Shown piece after piece: positions 1 to 8,239 of a stretch of 64,000 bases of DNA. Every line of letters begins with the position of its first letter. Position 1 is the stretch's first letter. A program made the position numbers and the translations under genes. A model generated the notes under the pieces. It was not told the origin of the DNA. It made no database searches and saw only the letters and a program-made list of their open reading frames with translations. Origin of the DNA: Synergistetes bacterium HGW-Synergistetes-1 (GTDB lineage Bacteria > Synergistota > Synergistia > Synergistales > Synergistaceae); assembly GCA_002839185.1 (NCBI GenBank), contig PGXO01000006.1, forward strand, positions 51,613 through 115,612, in the 5' to 3' direction.

Positions 1-2
1 CC

Positions 3-95
3 GGATCAATGGTTCAGGCTCCTGCTCCTGAAACGGAACCGGAAGCTGCGACAGAGACGACAGGAGAAATTGAGCCGCCCGCTCTATCTGACTGA
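3..95 (+). CDS. C-terminal tail of an unidentified protein (partial)
   Basis: The third frame is open from the window edge to a TGA at 93-95. It encodes a short acidic tail rich in Pro, Ala, Glu and Thr (for example PAPETEPEAA), of the kind found at disordered C-termini. The body of the gene lies outside the window, so no function can be given. It converges on the mscS gene, with a bidirectional terminator between them. The frame choice rests only on composition; the first frame is also open, with a basic product. Confidence 0.3.
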   Translation, partial: GSMVQAPAPETEPEAATETTGEIEPPALSD

Positions 96-128
96 TATCC
101 TATCGGACAAGAGATAATTAGACATAAA

Positions 129-156
129 AATACCGCCCCTATCACTGGGCGGTATT
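129..156. terminator. Bidirectional intrinsic terminator
   Basis: A 10-bp perfect stem (AATACCGCCC / GGGCGGTATT) with an 8-nt loop. On the minus strand it is followed by TTTTT, which serves mscS. On the plus strand it is followed by a T-rich stretch that can serve the partial gene at the left edge. The mscS stop codon lies inside the loop. Confidence 0.8.
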
Positions 157-981
157 ATTATTATCTTCCAAAGATTTATTATTGATGTGAACGTTTAGAT
201 GGGGATAGGTCATTACGAGGCCGTTCTTCTTGAACAATGCATCCATGCCATTGTGAATATCCCAGTATGCGTCCCAGTATACACTGTTGTCCGCCCACGC
301 CCTGACCACGTATTCGATGGAACTCTCCTTGTATTTGCTTACCGCGACGAAAGGCGCAGGTTCATTGTCAATGTTGGGGTTAGAGGATACATATTCCAAC
401 AGTACTTCACGCACCTTATCGGGTGGACAGTCGTAGGAGACTGTAAAATTAAGGTTGAATCTCCGTTTTTCTTCCGTGCTGTAATTTGTTATCTTTCCGT
501 TTGACACTTCACTGTTGGGCATATATATCAGGATATTTTCGAAAGAGAGTATTTTTGTATGGACAAAACCGATCTCTTTGATAAAACCTCCCACTCCGCC
601 CACTTCGACGTAATCCCCAACCTTGAAGGGTTTTATGAAAAGCAGCATGAGCCCTGACAGGACATTGGACAGCAGTCCCTGTACAGACAGGGAGACAGCC
701 AATCCTGCAACGCTCAGTACCGCCACCAGCGATGTGACCTGGATCCCCAGCGCACTTGCAACCATCATAAAGAGGATAAAATAGAGCACAAGCTTGACAG
801 AGCCTGAGAGGAACCTATGGAGCGTTACATCAATATTTGATTTTCCCAGCCTGTTATTTAAAAAAGAAAGCAGCATCCTTATGACAAAAAGCCCGACCAA
901 CAGGTAAAGTATCGCGGGAAGTATAGAAGTCAGAGTGAATTTTTCAAGAAGCAGTTTAAAAGAATCAAAATCAACAGGCAT
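142..981 (-). CDS. mscS: Small-conductance mechanosensitive channel, MscS family
   Basis: A 279-residue membrane protein with the usual MscS length and layout: three hydrophobic segments (about residues 15-40, 60-85 and 88-125), then a soluble beta domain. The third helix and the following segment carry the family pattern (GLLSNVLSGLMLLFIKPF, then GDYVEV). MscS channels sit in the inner membrane and open on membrane tension, releasing solutes during hypo-osmotic shock. I chose the ATG at 981 because the GGAAGG element lies 12 nt upstream of it. The ATG at 993 would follow that element with no spacing. The gene stands alone and ends in a terminator. A second, much larger MscS-type protein is at 58062-60260. 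Confidence 0.93.
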   Translation of the reverse strand: MPVDFDSFKLLLEKFTLTSILPAILYLLVGLFVIRMLLSFLNNRLGKSNIDVTLHRFLSGSVKLVLYFILFMMVASALGIQVTSLVAVLSVAGLAVSLSVQGLLSNVLSGLMLLFIKPFKVGDYVEVGGVGGFIKEIGFVHTKILSFENILIYMPNSEVSNGKITNYSTEEKRRFNLNFTVSYDCPPDKVREVLLEYVSSNPNIDNEPAPFVAVSKYKESSIEYVVRAWADNSVYWDAYWDIHNGMDALFKKNGLVMTYPHLNVHINNKSLEDNNNTAQ

Positions 982-1029
982 GAAGTAAATCATCCTTCCA
1001 GAAAATAGTTATTTTAATTAATTTTACCA

Positions 1030-1370
1030 TAACACTGAAGAGCAAAGCGCTTTTCCTGCCACAAGAAGCGTCCGGAGGGCTGGCGGGGTAACGTCCGCCG
1101 GGAAGTGCGGCTTGAAGATACCGCCCTGGCAAGCGATAGGCAAGCAGCTTTTACATTGTGAAGCTGCGACAAAAATATGTCGCGTGAAACAATGGTGAAG
1201 CGGTAGTGAAGCAGTTGTAAGGGCGGTCAAACGATCGTTGGGGCAGGGCCAGGATCGGAGAATTTGCAGCCTCTGGCTGCGGAGAATTCGCGAAGTTCAT
1301 CGCTGGAGAATTTACTCGCTTCGCATCGCGGAGAATTGCGACCAAAGGCCGCGGAGGTTCAAAATCACTT
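1030..1370. repeat. Intergenic hairpin-array block 1
   Basis: A non-coding block upstream of mscS. It contains GGGAAGT followed by a hairpin-like spacer (1098-1122), a GTGAAGC-rich stretch with the GCGACA/TGTCGC hairpin (1165-1182), and then five GGAGAATT-type words starting at 1257, 1281, 1305, 1330 and 1353 (the last reads GGAGGTTC). Period 23-25 nt. The spacers are palindromic: GCAGCC-TCT-GGCTGC is perfect and GCGACC-AAA-GGCCGC nearly so. Member of the family found throughout the window. Confidence 0.85.
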
Positions 1371-1389
1371 TCTTTTCCAGAACTGGGCT

Positions 1390-1470
1390 CACTCTCCGTC
1401 GTTCCCGAATGGGTCCATCGGGAATCCAGTGTCTCTAGATTTTGTCTATGACTGGCTTTATGGGGCCTAA
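1390..1470. repeat. Dispersed CCCGA...TCGGG repeat, copy 1
   Basis: The stretch contains CGTCGTTCCCGAATG, then ATCGGGAATCCAG and GTCTCT. A close relative lies at 10715-10785 next to another hairpin array, and a shorter related stretch is near 14190-14215. The CCCGA/TCGGG arms can pair. Non-coding. Confidence 0.5.
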
Positions 1471-1589
1471 ACAAAAGCCTCTATTCCGGTATCTCAAAGC
1501 GCATTTGAAATGGTTCGAGCACTATGGTTAATTTAAAAAAATTTTCCTGACGGAAAACGGTGCTTTCCCGACAACCGCATACCGGAATG

Positions 1590-1745
1590 ACGATGGTGAA
1601 TGAGTCCGCGACCGCTTAGCCATTGCTCAGCTATATTTTTAAAACCATTGCTTCCCAACTGCTTCCCGGCGATGGAATCGCCACTTCTCGCGGCATTATC
1701 ACGCCGCACTTCTCCGTCCCCTATGTCGGCATTCTGCCGGTTGTT
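1590..1745. repeat. Intergenic hairpin-array block 1, second part
   Basis: Reverse-oriented members of the same family: GGCGATGGAATCGCC followed by ACTTC, then GCGGCATTATCACGCCGC followed by ACTTCTCC. In the opposite orientation these read GGAAGT plus hairpin, as at 4560-4635. The block lies before the P-type ATPase start; an upstream extension of that reading frame through it is an artefact. Confidence 0.7.
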
Positions 1746-1824
1746 GAGGGGCACGATTGACCCTACAATGACATCATTTAAAGACCCATTGCTACTTACA
1801 GGTTTTTCGACAGGGGCGGTAAAT

Positions 1825-4506
1825 ATGAACAAAGATAATTATGATGACCGTTGGCATTCTATAGATACGGAGGAAGCCCTTAAGCTTCAGGGGGTCTCTG
1901 AGAAGGGGCTTACTTCGGCTCAGGCAAAAGAACGCCTTGCCGAGAAAGGTCCGAACTCGCTGGATGTCGAGGAGGGGGCGGGGCCTTTTATGATGCTGAT
2001 CAGTCAGGTCAACAACCCGCTGATCTACCTGCTGGCCGGTGCCGCTGCCCTCTCTCTCTTTGTAGGCCATGCCATAGATGCGGCTGTCATTGCCGGTGTC
2101 ATAGTCCTCAACACATTGCTTGGATTTTTCCAGGAGTGGAGGGCGGAAGGGGCGATTGACGCGCTTCGCCGAATGACATCTCCACATGCAAGGGTGATCA
2201 GAGACGGAAACACTAAGGAGATCGATGCTTCTGATGTGGTGCCCGGAGACATCCTGATCCTTGAGACAGGCAACAGGGTAGCCGCAACTGCAAGGGTCAC
2301 ATGGTCTGAGGAGCTCGAGGTCGATGAATCCGCTCTCACGGGCGAATCCCTGCCGGTCGGCAAGTCCACGGATACTCTGGAACAGGATATCCCTCTGGCT
2401 GATCAGAAAAATATCGTACACATGTCCACCAGCGTGACCGGCGGCCGAGGGCGGGCCCTGGTAGTGGCAACCGGAATGAATACCCAGATAGGCAGGATAG
2501 CGGCTGAGGTCAGGACCACAGGCAGGGAAGACACACCTCTGCAAAAGAAAATGAACAGGCTCAGCATGGTCCTTGGCATCGGCAGCATCGCATTTGCTGC
2601 GGTCGTCTTTGGGCTGGGGCTGCTTCGCGGATATGAGATCCTGGATATGCTGATGTTCTCCGTGGCACTCGCTGTCTCTGCCATCCCTGAGGGACTTCCC
2701 GCCGTTATCAGCGTTACACTGGCCCTGGGTGTACAGCGCATGGCCGGCAAGAACGCCATCATCCGCCGCATGGCTGCCGTAGAGACCCTTGGTTCCACCA
2801 CCGTAATATGCACGGACAAGACCGGGACAATTACAAAGAATCAAATGACGGTCCGGAATATCTGGGCCGGAGGCGTTACATACAAAGTAAGCGGCGAGGG
2901 CTATGCCCCTGAGGGTGAGATCAGGTCCGCAGATGGCGAAAAAGATATGTCGGGTGATCTTACCAGGCTGTTGGAAATCGGACTTTACTGCAACAATGCC
3001 GCACTGAAGGAAAAAGACGGACAATGGTACGTAGAAGGAAATCCAAGCGACGGTGCTCTGGTTGTGGCAGCAAAAAAGGCTGGACTGGAAAGACTCCCGG
3101 AGAGGGCTGAACGACTCTCCGAAATACCTCTCTCCAGCAGCACCAAATACATGGCTACACTCAATAGGACTGATAACGGCAATGCGCACGCGGTTCTCGT
3201 TAAAGGCGCCCCTGAACGTATCATGGAATTCTGTTCCCATGTTTTTATAAACGGAGAAGCTGCAGAACTGGATGACAAACGCCGCAGCGAGATAGTAGAA
3301 CGCAGCGAGCAGATGGCATCTGAGGCTCTCCGTGTACTCGCCGGAGCCTATCGGGAAATCTCAGGTATCGAAGGAAAGCTGGAACGGTCTGAAGCCGAAG
3401 GAAGCCTGATACTGGCAGGATTGTGGGGAATGATGGACCCGCCCCGGGAAGAAAGCATTGAGGCCGTGAAAAAAGCAAAGGGCGCGGGGATCCGGCCTGT
3501 GATGATAACAGGTGATCACGCCGTAACAGCCCTTGCCATAGCAAAGGCGGTCGGCATTTCCGACAGCGATGAGGCAGTAACAGGCAGGGAAATTGATGGT
3601 ATGGAAAAACATGAGCTTGCACGGGCAGCGCTCGAACGAGGCGTCTTTGCCCGGGTAACACCGGCTCACAAACTGAAGATCATGGAATCACTAAAGGAAG
3701 CGGGACACATAGTTGCAATGACAGGCGACGGAGTTAACGATGCCCCTGCCCTGAAGGGTGCCGACATCGGCGTTGCCATGGGAATAACGGGAACCGAAGT
3801 GGCCAAAGAGGCTGCAGACATGATCCTGGTGGATGACAACTTCGCCACGATCGTGCAAGCTGTGGAAGAGGGCCGGGTCATCTACAACAACCTGCAGCGT
3901 GTGGTCTACTTTCTCCTGGCAACTAACCTCGGAGAGATCCTCACCCTGGTGGCGGCCCTGGTCATAGGACTCGACCTGCCGCTTACGGCGGTAATGGTGC
4001 TGTGGGTCAATCTGGTGACAGACGGGACCTGTACAGTACCTTTGGGTATGGAACCGGGACATGCCGACATCCTGAAACAGCCTCCGAGGGACCCAAAAGA
4101 GTTCATCATCGACCGTGTCGCTGTTATGAGAATAGTCATTCTGACACCCATCATGGCCGTGGGCACGATAGGCCTCTTCTGGTATTCAAATGAGACCGGA
4201 GGCCTCAGCTACGCACGGACCATAGCCTTTACGACCCTGGCTGCGTTTCAGTGGTTCCAGGCTTTCAATGCCCGTTCCTCCACGAAGTCGATCTTTTCCG
4301 TGGGTCCCTTCTCCAACCACTGGGTCCTTCTCGGAGTCGGCAGCGCAATAATTATGCAGATAGCAGCAGTCCAGAGTCCTCTGGGACATATGCTTTTCAA
4401 AACTGTAAGCCTTTCACTGAGAGACTGGATGATGATCTTTCTGGTTGCCTCCACGATATGGATTGCCGATGAGCTCCTAAAAATTGCAAGGAATTGGGAT
4501 TTATAG
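1825..4506 (+). CDS. P-type cation-transporting ATPase (P2/Ca2+-like)
   Basis: An 893-residue cation pump with the complete P-type ATPase core: actuator TGES near residue 172, PEGL in transmembrane helix 4 near residue 288, the phosphorylation motif DKTGTITKNQ with Asp near residue 331, and the hinge TGDGVNDAPAL near 633. The N-terminal cation-ATPase domain (LTSAQAKERLAEKGPNSL) and PEGL rather than a CPx motif place it with Ca2+/Na+/H+-type pumps, not heavy-metal pumps. The sixth-helix segment reads NLVTDGTCTVPLGMEPG instead of the common NLVTDG(L/F)PA, so the ion is uncertain. The start is the ATG at 1825, preceded by GGGGCGG. The longer frame upstream runs through an intergenic repeat. Confidence 0.9.
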   Translation: MNKDNYDDRWHSIDTEEALKLQGVSEKGLTSAQAKERLAEKGPNSLDVEEGAGPFMMLISQVNNPLIYLLAGAAALSLFVGHAIDAAVIAGVIVLNTLLGFFQEWRAEGAIDALRRMTSPHARVIRDGNTKEIDASDVVPGDILILETGNRVAATARVTWSEELEVDESALTGESLPVGKSTDTLEQDIPLADQKNIVHMSTSVTGGRGRALVVATGMNTQIGRIAAEVRTTGREDTPLQKKMNRLSMVLGIGSIAFAAVVFGLGLLRGYEILDMLMFSVALAVSAIPEGLPAVISVTLALGVQRMAGKNAIIRRMAAVETLGSTTVICTDKTGTITKNQMTVRNIWAGGVTYKVSGEGYAPEGEIRSADGEKDMSGDLTRLLEIGLYCNNAALKEKDGQWYVEGNPSDGALVVAAKKAGLERLPERAERLSEIPLSSSTKYMATLNRTDNGNAHAVLVKGAPERIMEFCSHVFINGEAAELDDKRRSEIVERSEQMASEALRVLAGAYREISGIEGKLERSEAEGSLILAGLWGMMDPPREESIEAVKKAKGAGIRPVMITGDHAVTALAIAKAVGISDSDEAVTGREIDGMEKHELARAALERGVFARVTPAHKLKIMESLKEAGHIVAMTGDGVNDAPALKGADIGVAMGITGTEVAKEAADMILVDDNFATIVQAVEEGRVIYNNLQRVVYFLLATNLGEILTLVAALVIGLDLPLTAVMVLWVNLVTDGTCTVPLGMEPGHADILKQPPRDPKEFIIDRVAVMRIVILTPIMAVGTIGLFWYSNETGGLSYARTIAFTTLAAFQWFQAFNARSSTKSIFSVGPFSNHWVLLGVGSAIIMQIAAVQSPLGHMLFKTVSLSLRDWMMIFLVASTIWIADELLKIARNWDL

Positions 4507-4557
4507 CAGCGCTAACTTAGCAAAGCTTGCGGAGCCTTCCTTCGACGTATGTTTAAT

Positions 4558-4635
4558 ACTTTGGCGAAGTGCGGCATGATGATGCCGCGGGAAGTGGCGA
4601 TTTCATCGCCGCGAAGCAGTGGGGAAGCTGTTGTT
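4558..4635. repeat. Intergenic hairpin-array block 2
   Basis: GAAGT-GCGGCATGATGATGCCGC, then GGGAAGT-GGCGATTTCATCGCC, then GCGAAGC. Both spacers are perfect hairpins with unrelated arms, separated by the same short word. It lies between two unrelated genes. The rest of 4507-4867 shows no coding region. Confidence 0.85.
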
Positions 4636-4799
4636 AAGATCTCTAAGGACCAACTGATTTGCAATCGATTCCCTACTGACTCCCGTCGGATGTTTTTCCG
4701 GCAGATCCTGCGTCGTTATCACTTGCTCTAAATCCCAATTCCATACAATGTATTAAAACAACAAAAGCACGCCATCTGCCCCAATTCCCAGGTATTTAT

Positions 4800-4864
4800 G
4801 GTATGGCAGGAAGTGCGGCATCTTGATGCTGCACTTCCCGGCGGATGCACTCTCCGCCTGCCCT
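4800..4864. repeat. Intergenic hairpin-array block 2, second part
   Basis: GGAAGT-GCGGCATCTTGATGCTGC, then ACTTCC, CGGCGGATGCACTCTCCGCC. The GGAAGT...ACTTCC words here face each other around the hairpin. It directly abuts the 3' end of the glucanase gene and may serve as its terminator structure. Confidence 0.7.
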
Positions 4865-4867
4865 TAT

Positions 4868-7846
4868 TTACTTGCGGCGCCTGGATAGCAGCATCAGCGC
4901 CGGCAATGCCAGGAGCATGGCCATCACGGGGAAGCCTGCGGAACATCCTCCGCTTCCTGCAGACGGGACCACCTCATGTGCATATCCGAGTGCCGGGACG
5001 GCAAGGGTCTTGCCGTCGTCGAACGTCACAGTAAGGGAAGTCGTTCCAGGATTGTGGGCTACGTAGACCTTGTCTCCGTTGCTGTTGATAAAGCTTGCCG
5101 CTGAGGTGTGGTCTGCGTCGTTGTCCGCATGGATCGCCGTACCGTGCGAAAGGTGGGAGTCTATCCACCAGAAGACGGCAGCGCGTGACGAATCCTGTAG
5201 GATGAGCGTATCGTAGTTCGGAGCAGGGATCTCCCACTGCATCTTCCATTTGTCGAGAGGAATGCCTCCCGCTGCATCCGGCGTGATAAGAGCCTTTGCA
5301 TCCGCCGTGTAAGACTTCGTGAGGGACTTCATCATAAGCAGTTTGTCCTTATCCGACGGAGACGGGGGATCCTGTCCCGCTCCCAGCTTTGGCCAGTCAG
5401 TCTCGATGTACCCCTTAACGTCCTGTTCAGCGAGCGCGCCTTCGTTCACGCCGAGATAGAGCGACGATCCGGTCAGCGGCAGCCACTGTATGCCGTGCTT
5501 AAGTAGAGGCGGATTTCCAAAGTCCGTCTGGAAGGTCATTTCGTTCTGGTTTATCTGCGAGACCATAGAAGGGACATAGGTCATAGGGACATTGTCGCTT
5601 TTTGCCGCGAATTGACGGAAACTCAGGAAGGGGCGGAAGGCATCGTTTGTAGTGTAGCCGAACCAGTAGAGCTCGGCCGAGCGGACTTCCGATGCGAACA
5701 TGTATGCGGCCCATTTTTCAAGTTCTGCGTTGGAGGAGTCGGCAGGATAGTTCAGCTGCGCCCACAGAAGAAGCGCCGCCCAGGCCTGGATGGCTTCGGA
5801 TGTAGATTCCTGCTGGCCGCCCTGGTTGCCGCGCGATGTGCCGCTTGCCCAGGAATGCCCCGCGTAGGGGCTGAAATGCCGCAGGAAGGGGAAGTCGGGA
5901 TCCGAGCCTTTTCCGGTACGGTCCGTGTTTGCGATATCTTTGATCAGAAGCTTTATCATCGGCGCATAGTCTGCAGCCCATCCCAGATTATCCGGATCCG
6001 ACTGATGGGTCTTCTCCCAGCGCGCGATTTCTGCAGCTGTCTTGACGAAGTATCCGAAGTGGAAGTGGTGGTCGTTGAGCAGGCTGTCTGCAGCGAAGCC
6101 GTCTTCGCATGAGGGGATCATTGATCCCCAGCGAGTATCGTAATAGAACGCATGCTGCGCCGCGTTTTTCAGGGATGTTTTGCCGTCCTGAATGGCTCGC
6201 AGGCGATATCCCATCGTTTCAGCTGCCCTTTTGTATATGGACTTCGTTGTGCTGTCCACCGATGAAACGCCGGCAGAAGTCTGTCCCACCATCTCCGCGA
6301 CCGGAAGGAGCATAGCAAGCCTGTGCATCTCCTGCGCTCCGAAGTAGCTTCCCTGCGAAAGGAAGTTGGGGTCCTGAGTATCAAGAGCCTGCTGCAGCAG
6401 CGATGCCATACGGTCTGCCTTAGCTTTGTCAGGTTTGTCTATCACGGCAGGAAGGCAGGGCGGGACATCGTATGTGTTGGTGAACGAATTCCCTGCCGCA
6501 AGAAGCATACGTCCTTTCAGTGAGGGCCAGTACCAGCCTTTCGTCCACGAGGACGAAGCTGTAGGGGACATGGAGCTATCGAGTATTTTTACGGACTGAT
6601 CCAGATACTGGTGGGGATACATGGCGAAGAGCGTTCCGTCGCCGGAAGGGGACTCTCCTGCCAGAGGGCTTGTTGTGTAATTAAACTGAACGGTCACAGA
6701 ACTTCCCGATAATACCGGAGCGACCCGTGTGTCCGTAACTTCAAGGAAGGCCCGGGAGGCGAACTCAGCCAACAGTTTACGCACGTCTTCTTCAGTGGGT
6801 TCATCGTATATCGTCTTGCCCCAAGGGCAGGGAAGAACGGCAACAGCATAGTGCTTTCCTGCCGAGCAGACGGCCGTGTTGAGTACCCTTGAGTCATCCT
6901 TCTGGGCCTTGTCGAGCGTCCATGTTGAACCGGCGGGACCGAACACAGCGTAGACGGTGTAGGTGCTGTAATCTTTGCTTTCAGAGCTGTCCGGTATCTT
7001 TGCCTTTCCAAACGGGACCTGATTGACAACGGCGAATGCAGCAGACGGAATTTGCTGGCCGTTTGCCATGCCTGAGTTGACCTGGAATGAGCTTCCGACA
7101 AGAGGAACCACCTTGCCGATGTTCCATGACTGGAACGTGACCTGAGGTGCTCCGTTTGCTAGCTTAACAAGAAGGAAGGGCCATCCGTTCCCAGCCGTTA
7201 CTTTCATCGTCTCTGCAGGGGAAGTCATTGAAAAGTTTACGAACCAGTCGCTCCATCCAGTCACACTTACAGCAGTGTAGGCAGCCTGGTTCCATCCTGA
7301 AAGCGTTGAGCCCAGGTACATATCCTGGTCGAAGAAGGTGTTGAAGTAGGGAGATATCCCCTTGCTGTCAGTTCCCACAACTTCCTGCATGAATCCGGCG
7401 CCGGCAGTAAGAACGTTGTTCTTCATCCCTGCGCGCTGGCTGTCTGGAACATTGAGTGATACGGCAAGTCCGCCCTTCTGCGGCTGAAAGACAAGCGGTT
7501 CGCTGAAGAGCTCCCATGACAGGCCGTGCCGCTGTGTTTTCATTTCCGCGGGCCTGTCCGGCAGATCGTTCGGGTCGACCCACGCAAGCGGTGTCCACCA
7601 GTCAGAGGTCGGGACCTTGCGTTTCTCGGCCGCTGATGCGTCGACGTTCGGCCCGACTGCCGGCAGAGTCATTTTTACCGGACCTCCATCGGGTCTGGTC
7701 CCATCGGCAGGTTTTGTTACGGCGTAGCTTCCCGCACCTCCGGGAGAAACCCAGTCAGCGGAGTAAGCCGGAAGTGTTAAAAGGAAAAGCATAACAAAGA
7801 ACATCGGGATCAAATTGTTGCGGAATCGGAACTTCACTTGATTCAA
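4868..7846 (-). CDS. Secreted GH81 endo-1,3-beta-glucanase with Synergist-CTERM-like tail
   Basis: A 992-residue exported enzyme, inferred to cleave beta-1,3-glucan such as laminarin or yeast/fungal wall glucan. It has an N-terminal signal peptide (basic start, hydrophobic core, cut near AYSA). GH81 landmarks are PTSDWWTPLAW near residue 80, the DHHFHFGYF segment holding the family's catalytic Asp near 590, and QQESTSEAIQAWAAL with the conserved Glu near 677. The C-terminus reads GGCSAG, then a hydrophobic helix, then RRRK. This is the form of the Synergist-CTERM signal, suggesting processing and surface anchoring. Translation begins at a TTG at 7846 with a strong GGGAGGG element 7 nt upstream. 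The gene stands alone. Family call is firm; substrate is inferred. Confidence 0.9.
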   Translation of the reverse strand: MNQVKFRFRNNLIPMFFVMLFLLTLPAYSADWVSPGGAGSYAVTKPADGTRPDGGPVKMTLPAVGPNVDASAAEKRKVPTSDWWTPLAWVDPNDLPDRPAEMKTQRHGLSWELFSEPLVFQPQKGGLAVSLNVPDSQRAGMKNNVLTAGAGFMQEVVGTDSKGISPYFNTFFDQDMYLGSTLSGWNQAAYTAVSVTGWSDWFVNFSMTSPAETMKVTAGNGWPFLLVKLANGAPQVTFQSWNIGKVVPLVGSSFQVNSGMANGQQIPSAAFAVVNQVPFGKAKIPDSSESKDYSTYTVYAVFGPAGSTWTLDKAQKDDSRVLNTAVCSAGKHYAVAVLPCPWGKTIYDEPTEEDVRKLLAEFASRAFLEVTDTRVAPVLSGSSVTVQFNYTTSPLAGESPSGDGTLFAMYPHQYLDQSVKILDSSMSPTASSSWTKGWYWPSLKGRMLLAAGNSFTNTYDVPPCLPAVIDKPDKAKADRMASLLQQALDTQDPNFLSQGSYFGAQEMHRLAMLLPVAEMVGQTSAGVSSVDSTTKSIYKRAAETMGYRLRAIQDGKTSLKNAAQHAFYYDTRWGSMIPSCEDGFAADSLLNDHHFHFGYFVKTAAEIARWEKTHQSDPDNLGWAADYAPMIKLLIKDIANTDRTGKGSDPDFPFLRHFSPYAGHSWASGTSRGNQGGQQESTSEAIQAWAALLLWAQLNYPADSSNAELEKWAAYMFASEVRSAELYWFGYTTNDAFRPFLSFRQFAAKSDNVPMTYVPSMVSQINQNEMTFQTDFGNPPLLKHGIQWLPLTGSSLYLGVNEGALAEQDVKGYIETDWPKLGAGQDPPSPSDKDKLLMMKSLTKSYTADAKALITPDAAGGIPLDKWKMQWEIPAPNYDTLILQDSSRAAVFWWIDSHLSHGTAIHADNDADHTSAASFINSNGDKVYVAHNPGTTSLTVTFDDGKTLAVPALGYAHEVVPSAGSGGCSAGFPVMAMLLALPALMLLSRRRK

Positions 7847-7999
7847 GGAATTTCCCTCCCCTATTTGGGATTATCTGATAATAATTTGATGTAATAAACT
7901 GATAATAGATCATTGTAAGTCTATTTTGGATCAGCGTCTAGATGTTGGAGAAGAGGTTGATAGATGATGGCGACCGCTTGGTAAACGATAGTTAGGAAC

Positions 8000-8028
8000 G
8001 GGGGAAGTGCGGCATGAGGATGCCGCGC
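8000..8028. repeat. Intergenic hairpin-array unit
   Basis: A single unit: GGGGGAAGT followed by the perfect hairpin GCGGCATGAGGATGCCGC. It sits in the 390-bp gap between the glucanase and hydrolase genes, which holds only this unit and a promoter. Confidence 0.75.
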
Positions 8029-8049
8029 TATGAATAATGTGAACATGAT

Positions 8050-8078
8050 TTGACATTTGCAAAAAACTGATGATACTT
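8050..8078 (+). promoter_or_regulatory. Sigma70-type promoter for the alpha/beta hydrolase
   Basis: TTGACA at 8050-8055 and GATACT/ATACTT at about 8072-8078, with 16-17 bp between them. The mRNA would have a leader of about 150 nt. Confidence 0.5.
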
Positions 8079-8239
8079 TAAAGCCTGAAATACATCCTAA
8101 TATCGTTGTTGATTTTTTAATTTTATAAATGTTCAGTCATGATGGACGGTGGATCTGCATCACGTCAGGCTTGAAGCAGTTGTGTGAAAGAACGGATCTG
8201 AAGTGTCATATTTCGGGAACAGAAAAGGGGGATACGACG

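Noticed and set aside
1257..1360. Possible CRISPR array (regular 23-25-nt period)
   Set aside because: The constant word is only 8 nt, many spacers are palindromic, the blocks are scattered over the whole window, and no cas gene is near. This is not CRISPR.
1600..1824. Upstream extension of the P-type ATPase reading frame
   Set aside because: It is low-complexity repeat DNA without a ribosome site; family N-termini begin near the ATG at 1825.
1792..3240. Long minus-strand reading frame (482 codons) opposite the P-type ATPase
   Set aside because: It is the antisense shadow of a gene with complete P-type motifs; the antisense product shows no family features.
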